In this document: piece after piece, positions 31,858-51,404 of the stretch
How the letters are laid out: each line of letters starts with the position of its first letter
How positions within the stretch are numbered: position 1 is the stretch's first letter
Origin: Micractinium sp. NFX-FRZ
Lineage: Eukaryota; Chlorophyta; Trebouxiophyceae; Chlorellales; Chlorellaceae
Assembly: GCA_029339195.1 (NCBI GenBank)
Contig: JAPTJF010000035.1
Location: forward strand, 176,379-240,378
DNA: 64,000 nt
Direction of reading: 5' to 3'
Notes under the pieces: model-generated
The model's database searches: none
What the model was told of the DNA's origin: nothing
The model's input: only the letters and a program-made list of their open reading frames with translations
Program-made: the position numbers and the translations under genes

Positions 31858-34800
31858 ATGGCGCCGCCCGCTCTTAAGGCTTTAGGCTTTTATACCACCG
31901 CAGAGGGGGCGCTAAGAGGCGCTGACCTGACGGGGAAGGTTGCTATTGTAACCGGAGGAAACTCTGGTGAGAGAGGGCACTGTGTGTGCACACGGACGGC
32001 GGCGCTGCCAGCTCCTTGCCCCGCCGCCCTGCTCCCTGGCCCTGCCTGCAGCACGCACCGCCCCACGCCACCCATGCACACTGCACCCACTGCCCCTCAC
32101 GCAGGCCTGGGCGCCGAGACGGTGCGCGTGCTGGCGGGCGCGGGCGCCGACGTCGTGCTGTGCTCGCGCAGCGTGGCGGCGGGGCAGGCGGTGGCCGATC
32201 GCATCGCTTCCTCTGCAGCGGCGGCCAAGCAGCGCGCTGAGGGCTCCCCAGCCCTGGGCAAGATCACTGTGGTGCCCCTGGATCTGGCAGACCTTCACAG
32301 CGTGCAGGCGTTTGTGCAGCACCCAGCAGTGGCAGGCCTGCCCGCCATACACCTGCTGGTGCTCAACGCCGGTGTGGCTGGGCAGCAACCCCTGGGGGTG
32401 GGCGGTTGTGGCAGCCCTGGCAAGCGGGCAGTGGCAGCAGGCCCAGGCGGCAACTTGCGTGGCATGGCGCTTGTGTGGCCCAGCTAGCAGGCAGCTCTGG
32501 TGCCGACTCGTGTGCGCACTTGTGCCATGAACCCCTGCACCCTGCACCCGCCTCGCTGCACCGTTCTGTGCTGCGCTCGTGTGGCACTCTGCACCCTGCC
32601 CCGCCGCCGCCTCCCGCCCCGGTTGCACCTGCCATTCAAACACGGCAGTACAAAGGGCACCCACACGCACCCCGCCCTCACACATGCAGGCATCATGGGC
32701 CTCCCCAAGCGTGAGGAGACGCAGCAGGGGCTGGAGGCGCAGTGGGGGACCAACCACGTGGGGCATCAATACCTTACCCAGCTGCTGCTGCCCAAGATGA
32801 AGGCACAGGTGGGAGGGCGGGGCGCAGAGGGGCATGCACCGGGGGGAGAGGTGGGGCGGCGGGCAGGGAGCATCCTCTGTGAGCGGCCGTGGTGCTGCTG
32901 CTGCCTGCTTGCTTCGAGTCTGTGCCGCTGCCAAGGATGAAGCGCAGGTGGGGGACGGGGGTTGGGGGAGGTGCGAGCTGGGGCAAGTGGTGTGGTGTGG
33001 GAAGGTTCGGGGCAGGGCGGGGCGGGCTGGGGTGGGGTGGGGTAGCATGTGGAAGCGCACGGTGAGATGGTTGGGGCGGGCGCGGCTAGGAAGTGGTTGG
33101 AAGGGACGGCGGATTCTTTTGTCTGTTGCGTCCTTAGCTCGGCTTCGCTGGGTAAGGACGAATGTGCCTCGAAGACCGCTCTCACGTGTTCCATTCACGC
33201 CCCCCCCACCCCACCCCACCACCATTGCCGCAGGGCGCCCCCGCCCGTGTGGTGGCCCTCACCTCCTTTGGGCACAACTTTGCCACCGAGCTGCCGCTGG
33301 ATGATCTGAACTGGGAGCGGCGGCCCTACAGCGCCTGGTGAGCGACAGGGTGACACTCCACGTGTGTGCCATCCTGCGAGCAGCGCGAGGGCGTGTATGA
33401 GGCAGCGCCCCTGCAGCGGTTGGTGCGCGCCAGGGTGACCGCTCAGCGGGCAGGCATGCCTGGGAGTGTGACACAGCCCTGCACCGCTTTACGAGCAGAC
33501 CTGAAAGTGTAGGGCGGCGGCCAGGCCAGCATGCTGTGCCTCTCAGCAAGATCTCCCCTCCCACGCCTTCTGGCCCTGCTCCTGACCACTTCCTCTGCAA
33601 CAACTGCTCCCCAGCGCAGGCCCGCCTACGGCCAAGCCAAGCTGTCCAACGCCCTGTTTGCCCGGGAGCTGGCCCGCAGGTGGGAGCAGCACCGGAAACA
33701 ACACAATAGCACACCCAACATTGCGGCGGTGCGGCCTTGCTCAGCGTCGCTGGGCGTCCGACCAAGGACAGTGGGGAATGCGCCTCCTGCCTGCTGCCGG
33801 AGGGCCGGTCCTGCTCCAGGCTCTGGCCGCCGCCCGCTCGGCTGCGCCCACATACCTGCCAGCACCCACCTGCCTGCCGGTTGGCGGTGCGCGGGCAGCG
33901 GCCTCACTCTTCTTTGTGGTGATGCCTGAGGGTGTGCATGCACTCATTGCAGTGCAGTGCCCGCGCGCACATGGCAGTGCTGCCGCTCCACAGGCCGCCT
34001 CTACCTGCGCCCATAATGTGCCCGCCCCCCTGCAGGATGGAAGAGGAGGGGGCACCCATCAAGGCGTACTCCGTCCACCCTGGGTTCATCGACACACCCC
34101 TCAGGTGGGTGATGAGTGGGAGGCCGAGGCATCGGCTAAATCCCGCCTGCCGCCGCCGCCACACGCCAGCAGAATTCCATTGTTCGTTCTTCGTGCTGCC
34201 TAACGGCACCCGCGTCCTCTCCCACGCCCTCTCATTCGCGCCCCGCCTGCCGCCCCGCCCACTACCTCGCAGCCGCCACATGTCTGGCGGCGGCGTGCTG
34301 CGCCTGCTGTGGCGTGCCCTTTCAGCGGTGCCGGGCGTGCCGGGCCTGCTGGGCTCCAAGAGCATCCCACAGGTGGGCTGCCGGGCCCAGCAGCCAAATA
34401 TAGCAGCTTCTTGTGGTGTGTGCCCCAGCTGCCCGCCCCCGCGAGCCGTGGCTGGCAAGGCGGTGCTGCTTGCGCTGCCCGCACCTGCTGCGCCGGCCCC
34501 ATGCCTCTGCCGCCGCTTCCACGACGCTAGCGTCCACTCCCGAGCTGCTTGCCTTGGCCAAATGCAATCCACTTGATTGCCGGCACACCCTGCCAGCCTC
34601 GCCCGCCTGCGGCGGACCCTACCACGACCTGGCACAGTACTGCTGCCAAGCCTCTGTAGCCTCCCTCCAGCAGCCCGCCCGCATGCCTCTTGCGTGGCTC
34701 TCCAGCCCCTGCCTGCCGCCTGCCCGCCCTGCAGGGTGCATCCACCACCATTTTCGCCTGCGTGGCTCCAGAGCTGGAGGGGCGGTCGGGCGAGTATCTG

Positions 34801-34944
34801 GCAGATTGCCAGGTGGGCAGCGAGGCCTCGGGGCTCTGGGGCCGCCGCATGTGCCACCCCTCGGCGATGGCGCGGGATGGCGAGCTGGCACGGGGGCTGT
34901 GGGAGAAGACGGCAGAGATCATAGATGCGGCTCTGAAGAAGTGA
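31858..34944 (+). CDS. Short-chain dehydrogenase/reductase (retinol-dehydrogenase/WWOX-like)
   Basis: An NAD(P)-dependent oxidoreductase of the classical SDR superfamily; the substrate is unknown. Eight exons join in phase: 31858..31966, 32105..32371, 32690..32808, 33234..33337, 33620..33679, 34036..34104, 34273..34372 and 34735..34944, giving 345 aa. Motifs in order: GKVAIVTGGNSGLGAE (TGxxxGxG cofactor site), DLADLHSVQAF, LLVLNAG (NAG motif), GTNHVGHQYLTQLLLP, VVALTSFGH with the catalytic-type Ser, YGQAKLSN (YxxxK) and VHPGFIDTPL (PG motif). The C-terminal exon (FACVAPELEGRSGEYLADCQ) matches the lipid-type RDH11/WWOX/TIC32 subgroup. No clear targeting signal is seen. The third intron contains a degenerate copy of the exon 3 end. 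The gene sits between two SBP paralogues without an obvious functional link. Confidence 0.9.
32790..32952 (+). repeat. Duplicated exon-3'/intron-5' junction in the SDR gene
   Basis: The end of exon 3 plus donor (CCAAGATGAAGGCACAG|GTGGG, about 32791-32813) has a degenerate copy about 137 bases downstream in the intron (CCAAGGATGAAGCGCAG then GTGGG, about 32930-32951). Confidence 0.75.
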
Positions 34945-35507
34945 GGAGCTGCAGGACGGCTGAGGCAGCGAGGCTGGCTGTGCGTGCGCAGTGTGTGCAC
35001 GCAGCACACAGCCCTGCCCCTCCTCTTCCCCGCCGGTCCCCGTCGGGTTGCCGCTTGCACTGGTGGCAGGGGGTCCAGTGCTGTGGACCCGCTGCTGTGC
35101 CTGAAGTCAAGCAGGGGCCTGCGCCAGGCCCCTGCGTTGCAGGCCCGCCTCCGTGTGCGCCCGTGCCTCAAATCCTTGCAATTTGCAATATGCAACATGC
35201 AATGAGCAAACATAATAGTTACATATAGTACAACTGGCGGCTGTGTGGCAAGCGAGCGCTGAAGGTGGGCAGGTGCAGGCAACTGCCTGCAGGAGACCGT
35301 CGTGCTCCGTGGCCAGGTGCGCATCCCGAGGTTGGAATGGGGGATGGAGGGCATCCCCACCCCACTTCTGAGCCTGTTTACGTAGTTGTACGTACACGCT
35401 TGTGTACAATCGAGTGCAAGCGTGCATGAGAGCACGGCACTTCGTTTATGTCTCATCTTTAGAACTTTCCTTACCTGGCTTGGAACGCTGCTGCGAATTG
35501 CACCTGA
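34945..35507. promoter_or_regulatory. SDR 3' region and SBP gene 3 promoter with clustered GTAC cores
   Basis: No gene is seen. Upstream of SBP gene 3, GTAC occurs at 35228-35231, 35388-35391, 35392-35395 and 35404-35407. Three of these fall within 20 bases, about 100-120 bases before the ATG. GTAC is the core bound by SBP domains, including the copper-response element bound by Chlamydomonas CRR1, so self- or cross-regulation is possible. Confidence 0.45.
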
Positions 35508-37591
35508 ATGGCGGCCCTGGGTCCCAGCTTAGCCGGGGTGCCACCCGTGCCGGCGCCGGCCCGCGGGCGCCAGCCCTTCCTGCCGCGGTGCTCCGTATGC
35601 CTCTGCGCCCTAGCATCGGTCAGCGTCTTCTACAGGGTGAGGCTCTGCGACGGTGCCGATCCCGCAAACGACCCGCTCTGTACTGGGGCTGGCGTGGGCT
35701 CCCGCCGCCGCGCCGCCGCCCTGCCGCGAGGTGTGGGGCTGCGCATGCTTCGCACCCTATTTGCTCCCATTGGCGTTTTCTTATACTGACCTACTTATTG
35801 CACGCCTGCCCATCTGCCTGCAGCGCTACCGCGTCTGCAAGGTGCACGCTGCTGCATCGGTTGTGGAGCGTGATGGCGTGGCGCAGCGCTTCTGCCAGCA
35901 GGTGGGGGCGGGGCGGCAGGGGTTTGCAATGGGAGGGCTTGCAGCACATGGGCACACAGCTGGATGGCAGGTTTGTCGGGGGGGTGGGAAGAGAAAGTGT
36001 CGGGGTTTGCGGGGGGTCCTCAAGGCACCAGTTGGGGGATGGCTTACGTACGGGGGTGTGTGACCAATGGAACCGCCATCCATGTCCCGGACAGCGGCCA
36101 TAGGCAGTGTCAGCTGGCAGACACTCCAGCCCTGCCTCCTTCCCCCGCCCGCATCCCACCCGCACTCCAGCCGCAACCAAAACTCTGCCACCTCATCCAC
36201 TGCCCGACACTCCACCCCCTCGCCCCGCCCACACCGCAACACTCACCCTCCCCCACGGGCAGTCGCATCACCCCCGCCCACACCTGGGCATCACCCCACA
36301 CCTGGGTATCACTCCCGCCCACACCTGTGCATGTGCACGCCTGGCACCTGCACTGCAGTGCGGGAGCTTCCACCCTCTGGCCTGCTTCGAGGGCAGCAAA
36401 CGCAGCTGCCGCGAGCAGCTGGAAGACCACGCCAAGCGGCAGCGGCAGCGGCACCGCAAGCAGCGCCAGCGGCAGAAGCAGGGGCAGCAGGGGCAGCAGG
36501 AGCAGCAGGGGCTGCAGCAGCAGCGTGAGAAACGGCAGTACTGGCAGGAAGGGTGGCAGCACACTGCTGTCGACAGCGCTCCAAGCAGTACCGAGGCTGC
36601 CACGCACGTCGAGCAGCCCGCAGCGTCACCCTGGTGCCCCTCAGACGTTGAATCCACCATGGGGGAGGAAGAGTGGGCCAAGTGCCTGCTGCAGAGGCTG
36701 GCCGGCAGCGGGACCACCCTGCAGCAGTCGCCACAGCCGCCCCAGCAGCCGTGCCAGCCATCTCCTCAGCAGCAGGGCGGGGAGGAGCCTCAGGGGTTGG
36801 CACATCTCCTCCACTGGCTGGCCGGCAAGGCAGGCCTGCAGGCGCAGCAGGCACAGCAGCCGCAGCAGGCGCAGCGAGAGCAATGCACCCAGCAGGCGCA
36901 GCAGGATGAGCTAGTGCTGCAGGCTCAGCGGGCTCAGCAGGCGCAGCAGGTGCATGAAGCGCAGCAGGCGCAGCAGGCGGGGGCCGCGCACCATCCTCTG
37001 CAGGGGCAGGAGGCGCAGCAAGAACACCGGTGGCAGCCGGCGCAGCAGGTGCAGCAGCTGGCGCATCAACGTCTGCAGCAGCAGCCGCAGGCACAGCTAG
37101 AGCATCTGGGTGTGCTCCTCAACACGCTCAGCGTCTTACACCGCAGCCTCTCCCTTATGCCAGCGTACCAGGCAGCTAACCAGGCTGGGCAGGGCCGCTT
37201 GGTCGCCGCAGGGCAGGGAGTGCCTGGGCAGGGGGCAGGCACGGCCTCTGTGCAACTGCAGCTGACATGTGCACTGGGAGGTTCGCCAGCCACGCCCCCG
37301 CCCCCGCAGCCCAGCAGTCACGGGCCTCCCTCGGCGGCGCATCTTGCAACGCCAAGCCAGGCTGTGCACCCGCTGCTGGCCCAGCTGATGCAGCAGCCGC
37401 GGGCACAGTGCACTGACAGCCAAGAGGCAGAAGGCAGCCAAGCGGGGCAGCAGAGCAGTGCCCGCCGGGCGTCAGAGGTGCTGATCAGGCTGGCCCGGCT
37501 GCTGCAGTACCAGCCACGGCAGGCAGCCGCAGGCGAGGCGCCAGTGCTGCAGCTGCTACGGCTGGCTCAGCCCATGCTGGCGTCGCTATAG
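35508..37591 (+). CDS. SBP-box transcription factor 3
   Basis: Three exons join in phase: 35508..35636 (43 aa), 35824..35901 (26 aa) and 36359..37591, giving 479 aa. The SBP domain shows CSVCLCALASVSVFYR, RYRVCKVH, QRFCQQ|C, GSFHPLACF and KRSC. All eight zinc ligands are kept, and an extra Cys lies within the first C-x4-C. The basic run KRQRQRHRKQRQRQK is a probable nuclear localisation signal. The C-terminal part is dominated by Gln/Ala repeats (AQQAQQ types) and shares WLAGKAGLQ with SBP factor 2. Exon lengths, positions and phases equal those of the other two SBP genes, so the three derive from duplication. TGTAA at 37837 follows the stop. GTAC cores cluster in its promoter. Confidence 0.9.
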
Positions 37592-38588
37592 CAGCAAACG
37601 CAGCCGTTGCCTCTGCCGCCGCAGCAACAGGATGCGCCGCCCATGTCACGACTGCAACACACGATTCTGCAGCAGCAGCCGCAGCCGCAGCAAGCGGCAA
37701 GCCAGGGCCGCAGGTGGACCCAGCGCCGGCAAGTGAGCAGCCAGGGCGCACGCTCTTCCTGTGCTCCTCATGCCATCCCGCCACTTCAGCGGGTCACCGC
37801 GGCATGCTACTGTTGCAGCACCCCTCTTGCACTGCCTGTAATAAATGTTAGATACGAGATGGCACGCGTCACCCACATGAACGTGACAGAATGCGATCTG
37901 GGGAGAACAGGAAGCAGAGAGGCAGCGGGGGGCTGCTGGGGCACCTGCTCCTCTGGCCGCCATCCTCTGCAGCTTGTCAACATTCTTCCCCGCCATGTTG
38001 CGCACATCTGCGGCCGCCTGCCGCCGACCCCGCTTGCCAGCGCCACCGCGGGGCCATGCTGGCCACCGCTGGTCACCGCTGGTTGTGAGCCCGACGCTCC
38101 TCAGAAGCGAGTGATGCGCTTCCTGCGCTCAGCCTGCACCGCCTCCCAGCTGCCCCACCGTGCCACCGTAGCTCGCCGCACATCCAGCCGCCTGCGGGTG
38201 GGAGCGACGGCGGCCCAGGTCGTGCAATGGTGGTACATGCTGCACAGGCAATGGTGCGATGCAGCTGTGCAGTCGATAAGTGCCCCATGCACCTGCAGCC
38301 AGCCCGCACAACAACGGCAGGCAACAGGCACACACGAGCATCAGCCTCTCAGCTCAAGCACCTGAACAGGCGCATGGGCTCGAAGGCGGGGTTGGCCGGG
38401 TTGGGCTCCACGCAGTGTGGCAGGGCCGCTAGCTCTGCGGGGCGCAGCACGCATGTGTGTGGGTGCAAGCGCAAGCAGGGCAGGACCGTGAGCTCCGAGT
38501 GTGGCGCGTGTCGGTCAGGCAGAGCAGCTGCAGGGAGCCGCACAGGCCGTAACCACAATCAGTAGAAGCAGTACACCATGCAATTTTC
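37592..38588. other. Convergent intergenic region, SBP gene 3 / F-box gene
   Basis: This is the 3' UTRs of two convergent genes. TGTAATAAA at 37837 fits the SBP gene 3 poly(A) signal. The first ~150 bases are CAG/CCG-rich, like a continuation of the Gln-rich coding region after the stop codon. No supported exon is seen on either strand. Confidence 0.5.
37837..37841 (+). terminator. Poly(A) signal TGTAA
   Basis: It lies 246 bases after the SBP gene 3 stop codon in a locally A/T-rich stretch (TGTAATAAATGTTAG). Confidence 0.5.
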
Positions 38589-38931
38589 TCAGCCGTAGCA
38601 GCCGCAGCAGGTTGGCGTGCGGCACGCACCGGCATCCCTCAGGCAGCACTGGCGCTTGGCGGTGGTGGCGGCCAGCAGGCGCTGCCCTGGCCGCGGGCTG
38701 TCGTAGCCCGCAGAGCAGGGGCGGCACAGGCGCAGGCGCACGGTGCCTGCCGACAGGGTGTGCCGGCTGGTGGGCTGAAAACAGTCGTAGCAGGCTGAGG
38801 AGTAGCGCTGGCGGTACAGCTTGCGCCAGTCTGGCGTGGCGCGACGCTGCGCCTGTGCCTGCTGCTGCTGCTGCCGGGCCCCTGGCTGCTGCCGGGCCCC
38901 TGCCTGCTGCACCTGCTGCTGGCCTCCTGCT

Positions 38932-38993
<62 letters not shown>

Positions 38994-39769
38994 GGCTCCT
39001 GCCTGCTGCTGCTGCAGTTGTTGTGCCGCTGGCGCGGCCCACCCCTTGCGGGCACACTGCTGCTCCCAGAGATCCCCTGCCAGAGGTGCTGCGCCGGCTG
39101 CACGCCACGCCCGGCACACTTGCAGCGCGCAGAACAGGCTGTCGTGGTCTAGAAGGCACAACAGGGAGGGCAGCACCTCGGCGGGCAGGTCGGCAACGTT
39201 GGCAGGAGCGCTGCTGGCAGGCACCTGGCCCTGCGCGGGGGAGCCGAGCGGGTGCAGCGGTTTGGGGAACACAACCTTCAGTGCAGGGTGATGGGTGCTG
39301 GAACTGCCGCAGTGTGACAGCACCACAGACATGCCCAACAACATGCATGTGGGTGCCTTGCTGGCTGGCGATGCAGGGCAGCTCACGGCGTGTGTTGGGT
39401 CATGCACCGCATGTGGCGATGGTGCTACATGTGCTCCTCCGTGCCTGGTTGCATCCAGACCAGCCCCTGCTCTCTCTGGCCAGTGCTTCCTGCTGCTGCA
39501 CCCCGCCCGCCCACCTGCTCTTCCAGGACCGCCAGAGCGCGGCGCTTGATTGCATGGCGGTGCCTGTGCAAGGCCGTGGCCGCCTCCTGGCTCAGCCCCA
39601 GGTCCTGCTGCACCCAGCTGAGCAGCATCTTGGTGCTGACCGTGGCTGCGTGCTGCAGAATGGAGGCCCGGCGAGCGTCCACCGCCCTCAGCGCCTCCTC
39701 CTCTGTCAACTGACGCACCTCTTCCTCTTCCTCTGTGCTCTGGCATTTGCGGGATCGTGTGCCGACCAT
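38589..39769 (-). CDS. F-box protein with polyglutamine tract and Cys-rich C-terminus
   Basis: Predicted substrate adaptor of an SCF ubiquitin ligase, by family. Two exons, 39515..39769 and 38589..39230, join in phase 0 to give 298 aa; another acceptor a few codons upstream is possible. The start at 39769 begins MVGTRSRKC, followed by a Glu-run (STEEEEEV). The F-box follows the junction: ADLPAEVLPSLLCLLDHDSL, then ALQVCRAWRA and LWEQQCARKG. A poly-Gln run of about 21 residues, then Gln/Ala-rich sequence, separates it from DWRKLYRQRYSSACYDCF, where the Trp-x-x-Leu-Tyr helix is usual in F-box proteins. The C-terminus holds CYDCF, LCRPC and a cluster of Cys ending CCGCYG, which suggests a small zinc-binding module. 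The partner substrate is unknown. Confidence 0.8.
38933..38993. repeat. CAG/CAA tract encoding poly-Gln
   Basis: About twenty-one consecutive Gln codons on the minus strand, mostly CAG with a few CAA, lie inside the F-box gene. This is the longest homopolymer tract in the window's coding sequence. Confidence 0.9.
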
Positions 39770-40713
39770 GCTGGCATGAAACGGCTTCAATGGAGCACCA
39801 CTCGACCAGGGCAGCGCCGGCAGAGCAGCGGCGGCCGCGGCAGCGGCAGAGCCAGCGCGTTCCAGGCGAGCTGCGACTGCTGTTGAGCGCCACGTGGGGA
39901 GTGCAGGCGGGCCTTGACGCCAACTACACAAGGGGTGAGGCTGAGAGTGCTGAGAGAGAGAGAGGTGCGCGGTGCGCTGGGCTTGGACAGGCTGCCGATC
40001 CCCGCGGTCAGGTCAGCTGTACGGTATGAAGTGAACTTTCAAGCCCTCGAAAAGGATCACGCTTTCCGACACGCCTGGTGAGCTGTCTCCATTGCCGCCG
40101 CCGCCCCGTCATCACTGCCAGCCGGCCCTCCCTCTTCAGTTGTTGTTCTGCTTTGGGAGGAAAATCTGCCCAGGGCGACCGCAACAACAGCAATAATGAA
40201 CAGCCAATTGTTCTGCGATTCTCTTCGCCACAGCCTGCCCACACATGCTGTGACTGCCTAAACTCCTGTGCCCACGTTGCGGGTGCGCCTACTTACATCC
40301 CGCATTCAAAGTGGCTGCTGCAGGAATCAGTGGCATTGTTGCGTGTTTGTCTTCTCAGTAAGTGGTGGTGCGATGAATTTGGGAGCGAAAAAAAATACCC
40401 GAGCATTGCTGCAACCCCGGGGGGGGCGCGCCGCCGGGGAGGGCGCGCGGGTGGCGGCGGTGGTGGTGAGAGCAGCGACGCGCGCGCTCAAGCCCGCTCC
40501 TCATGCCGCACCGGCCTCGGCCACGTCCCAGGCAGAGGCCAGGCGCCGAATGACGAAGGGGGCAGCCAGTGAGCTGGCGCCCAGCCCAGGCTGCATCCAG
40601 GTGCCCGGACGCCCAGCCCTAGCTCAGGCGCCCGAGCTCAGTCGCGGCTTGGAGCCAGCCGGCGCGGCGGCTTGCTCGCAAGCTCAGGACGCTGTGGGGC
40701 GGGGTGAGGGTGT
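39770..40713. other. Intergenic between atpG and the F-box gene
   Basis: Both genes run leftward. The region holds the atpG 3' UTR, with TGTAA at 40293-40297 (as TTACA), and the F-box promoter. No supported exon is seen. Confidence 0.5.
40293..40297 (-). terminator. Poly(A) signal TGTAA (minus strand)
   Basis: It is the first TGTAA past the atpG stop codon on its strand, about 420 bases downstream. That implies a long 3' UTR, as is common in green algae. Confidence 0.4.
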
Positions 40714-42908
40714 TCAGACCTTGACGCCCTCGGGCAGCACGCGGCCCAGGATGTCCTGGGACAGCTTCTCCACCTGAGTGTCCAGGGTGGCCATGGCGGC
40801 GTCCTTCTCAGACTCAAGGGTGGCCAGGGCGCGGGACAGCTCAGCATCCACCTTCTGCGGCAGGGGGAAAGAAAGAAGGGGCGGCAGGGGGAGGCGGGGG
40901 GAAGCGGCGGGTGAGAGAGGAAGCAAGTGGATGGGCGGGAGGCGAGGGTGGGCAGGCAGGGCGGCGGCAGAGCATGCCTGGCGCCTTGGCCTCTGCAGCA
41001 GCAGGAGGACAGCGCGAGGGTGTGCATGCCGCGCAGGACAGCCCAAGCTGCACAAGCACTTCCGCGGCAGCACAGCAGTGCACACGACAACGGCAGCAGC
41101 AGCAGAACAGCATACGCACTGCCACCAGGGGGAGGCGCAGCTCCACACAGCGCCTGGACAGCGGCCAGCCGGGCAGTAGCAGCGAGGCGGGGCACAGCCG
41201 GCAGCTGTGGGCCGCAGCCGCAGCAGCAGCAGCGAGGCAGCAGCAGCAGCGAGGCAGCAGCAGCATCGGCAGAAGTAAGAGGAAGGCGGCAGCACGCACC
41301 GCCTTGGCAGCGGCCAGCTCCTTGGCGCACTCGGCGGCCACCACGGCCTTGGCCTCGGCAACCTGCTTCTGGGCAGCGGCGCGCGCCTCGCTGATCAGCT
41401 TCTCAGCCTCGGCCTGCAGCGTGGCCACCTGCGGGTCGAGAGCAAAGGAACACCCGAGGGAGGAGGGAGGGGCACAGTGGTGGTGGTGAGCCGTGGCAGC
41501 GAACGGCCCTCGAGGCGGAGGGCTGGGGTGGCGGTGGGGATGGGCGCAGTGGCCGCTGGCAAGGAGCGACTGCCGCTGCCTCGCGTGCGGGTACTGCAAG
41601 GAACTGCCCGGCCGCTCTGTCAGCGCCGCTGTGCTGCTCCTGACTGCTTCAAGAGCTTGCGTTCACTCATGTGCCTGGCCTGAACACTGCATGTACTTCC
41701 AGCTGAGACGCGACCCGCTTTGTGAACGCAGCAGCATCTCTGCCCGCCTCAGTAGGTTGCATTCACTCATGTGCCTGGGCCTGCTGCCGGCTGTGCGTCC
41801 ATCTGGAACAAACAAAGTACAATCTCTGCAGTTGCCCACGCCGGCAGCGGGCTGTGCCCAGAGAGCTCCCCTGCTGCGCTGCACAGCCGCAGTCTGCGCT
41901 GTCGCTGCCTGCCCATGCCCGCAAGCGCCACCCATCATGCTGACAGCTGCGCCGGCGGGGCTGCCATCGCTGCTGTCGTCATCGGCTGCATGCTGCCTTG
42001 TTTGCTGCCACGGCGACCAGCTGCCCTCAGCCAGCGCTGCCGCTACCAGCGGCTGGGCTCTTCCCAATGTGCACGCCAGCCTGCTTTTGCTGCCATCACA
42101 GCGCTGCTTACCAGCACCCAGCAAGGCAGCCCAGCAGCACCGCATCCAGTGCCCTGTTCCCGCAGGCCAGCCCTCTGCACATTTCAGCAGGCTTGCCCTT
42201 GGCACTGCGCCCACCTGGGAGCCGTTGTCCTTCACCAGGGACAGCTTGCCGCGCAGGGAGGAGTCGCGCTCGTCCAGCACCTTGCCCACGGGGCCAAACC
42301 AGAACTTGTCCAGGAACACCATGAGCAGCAGGAACTCGCCCACCATGACGGGCAGGGTGGCGTTGAAGTCTGCGGGCGGGGAGAGCAGCAAGGGCATGAG
42401 CGATGCGGGACAGGGAGGGAGGTGCGTCGTCGGGCTGCGGCAGCCACGGCCGCTCCGCCCCGCCCGCCCCCAGTGATCGCCGCGTGGTGCGCGCCGCAGC
42501 CTGAGCGCCGCTGCACCAATGCCAGGGGCTCAGAGCACGCTCTACAAGGGCGCTCACCGAAAATCTTGCCGGCCTCGGCGTGGGCGGGCAGGGACAGCAG
42601 CACGTTGGAGGCCACGGTCAGCAGCGCGGGCTTCACGGCGGCAGGCAGCTCCCTGCAGCAGGCACATTTGTTGTGAGGGTCCTGTCCAGCCCGGTGGTGG
42701 GCGCAGCAGCCGCCTGACAGCCCCAGGCTGGTGCAGCAGCTCTGCCTGAGCCCCATGACCTCTACGGCCGCCTCCAGCTGCCCCCCGCTCACTTGGCGGC
42801 TGCCTGCTGCTTGGTGGCCTGGGCGACCACCAGCACGGCCCGGCGGGGCGCCTGCTGGCGGGCGCTGAAAGCGCCGCGCGCCTGCTGCTGCACGAGCACC
42901 GCCTGCAT
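40714..42908 (-). CDS. atpG: Chloroplast ATP synthase subunit b' (CF0 subunit II)
   Basis: The nucleus-encoded peripheral-stalk subunit of the thylakoid ATP synthase, partner of plastid-encoded AtpF. Five exons join in phase: 42793..42908, 42558..42652, 42215..42369, 41300..41428 and 40714..40854, giving 211 aa, the usual length. The first ~65 residues are a transit peptide (Arg/Ala/Gln-rich) followed by a hydrophobic stretch ending LPAHAEA, as in the bipartite CF0-II presequence. The mature protein starts near DFNATLPVMV and has one membrane span (EFLLLMVFLDKFWF), then GPVGKVLDERD. The rest is a long charged/Ala-rich helix (AEKLISEARAAAQKQVAEA, ATLESEKDAAMATLDTQVE) that forms the stalk. It is divergent from the TRM4-type gene, with ~180 bases between starts. 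The large third intron has a 24-base direct repeat near 41660 and 41755. Confidence 0.95.
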
Positions 42909-43087
42909 CTTGTGAGTTTGGATGGTGAAGCAGGTGCGGGTGCGGGCGTGAGGGCGATCCAGCGCGCGCCGGGAGGTGAAGTTTGGCTAAGGCCAGTCCC
43001 AGGTGCTGCCACGCAGTTCCAGCTGTGCATGCCGCCGACAGGCCTGCAACTGACGGCTGCATACATTGTTTCGACATCAACGCGAGC
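42909..43087. promoter_or_regulatory. Short bidirectional promoter region
   Basis: The atpG start (42908, minus) and the TRM4/NSUN2-type start (43088, plus) are 179 bases apart, so two divergent promoters share this interval. No TATA-like box is evident. Confidence 0.5.

Positions 43088-51404
<8,317 letters not shown>

Noticed and set aside
38515..39348. Long antisense or alternate-frame open frames over the F-box gene and its repeat tract
   Set aside because: They arise because CAG/CTG/GCA repeats and GC-rich DNA stay open in several frames. Only the frame with the F-box and Cys motifs shows conserved content.
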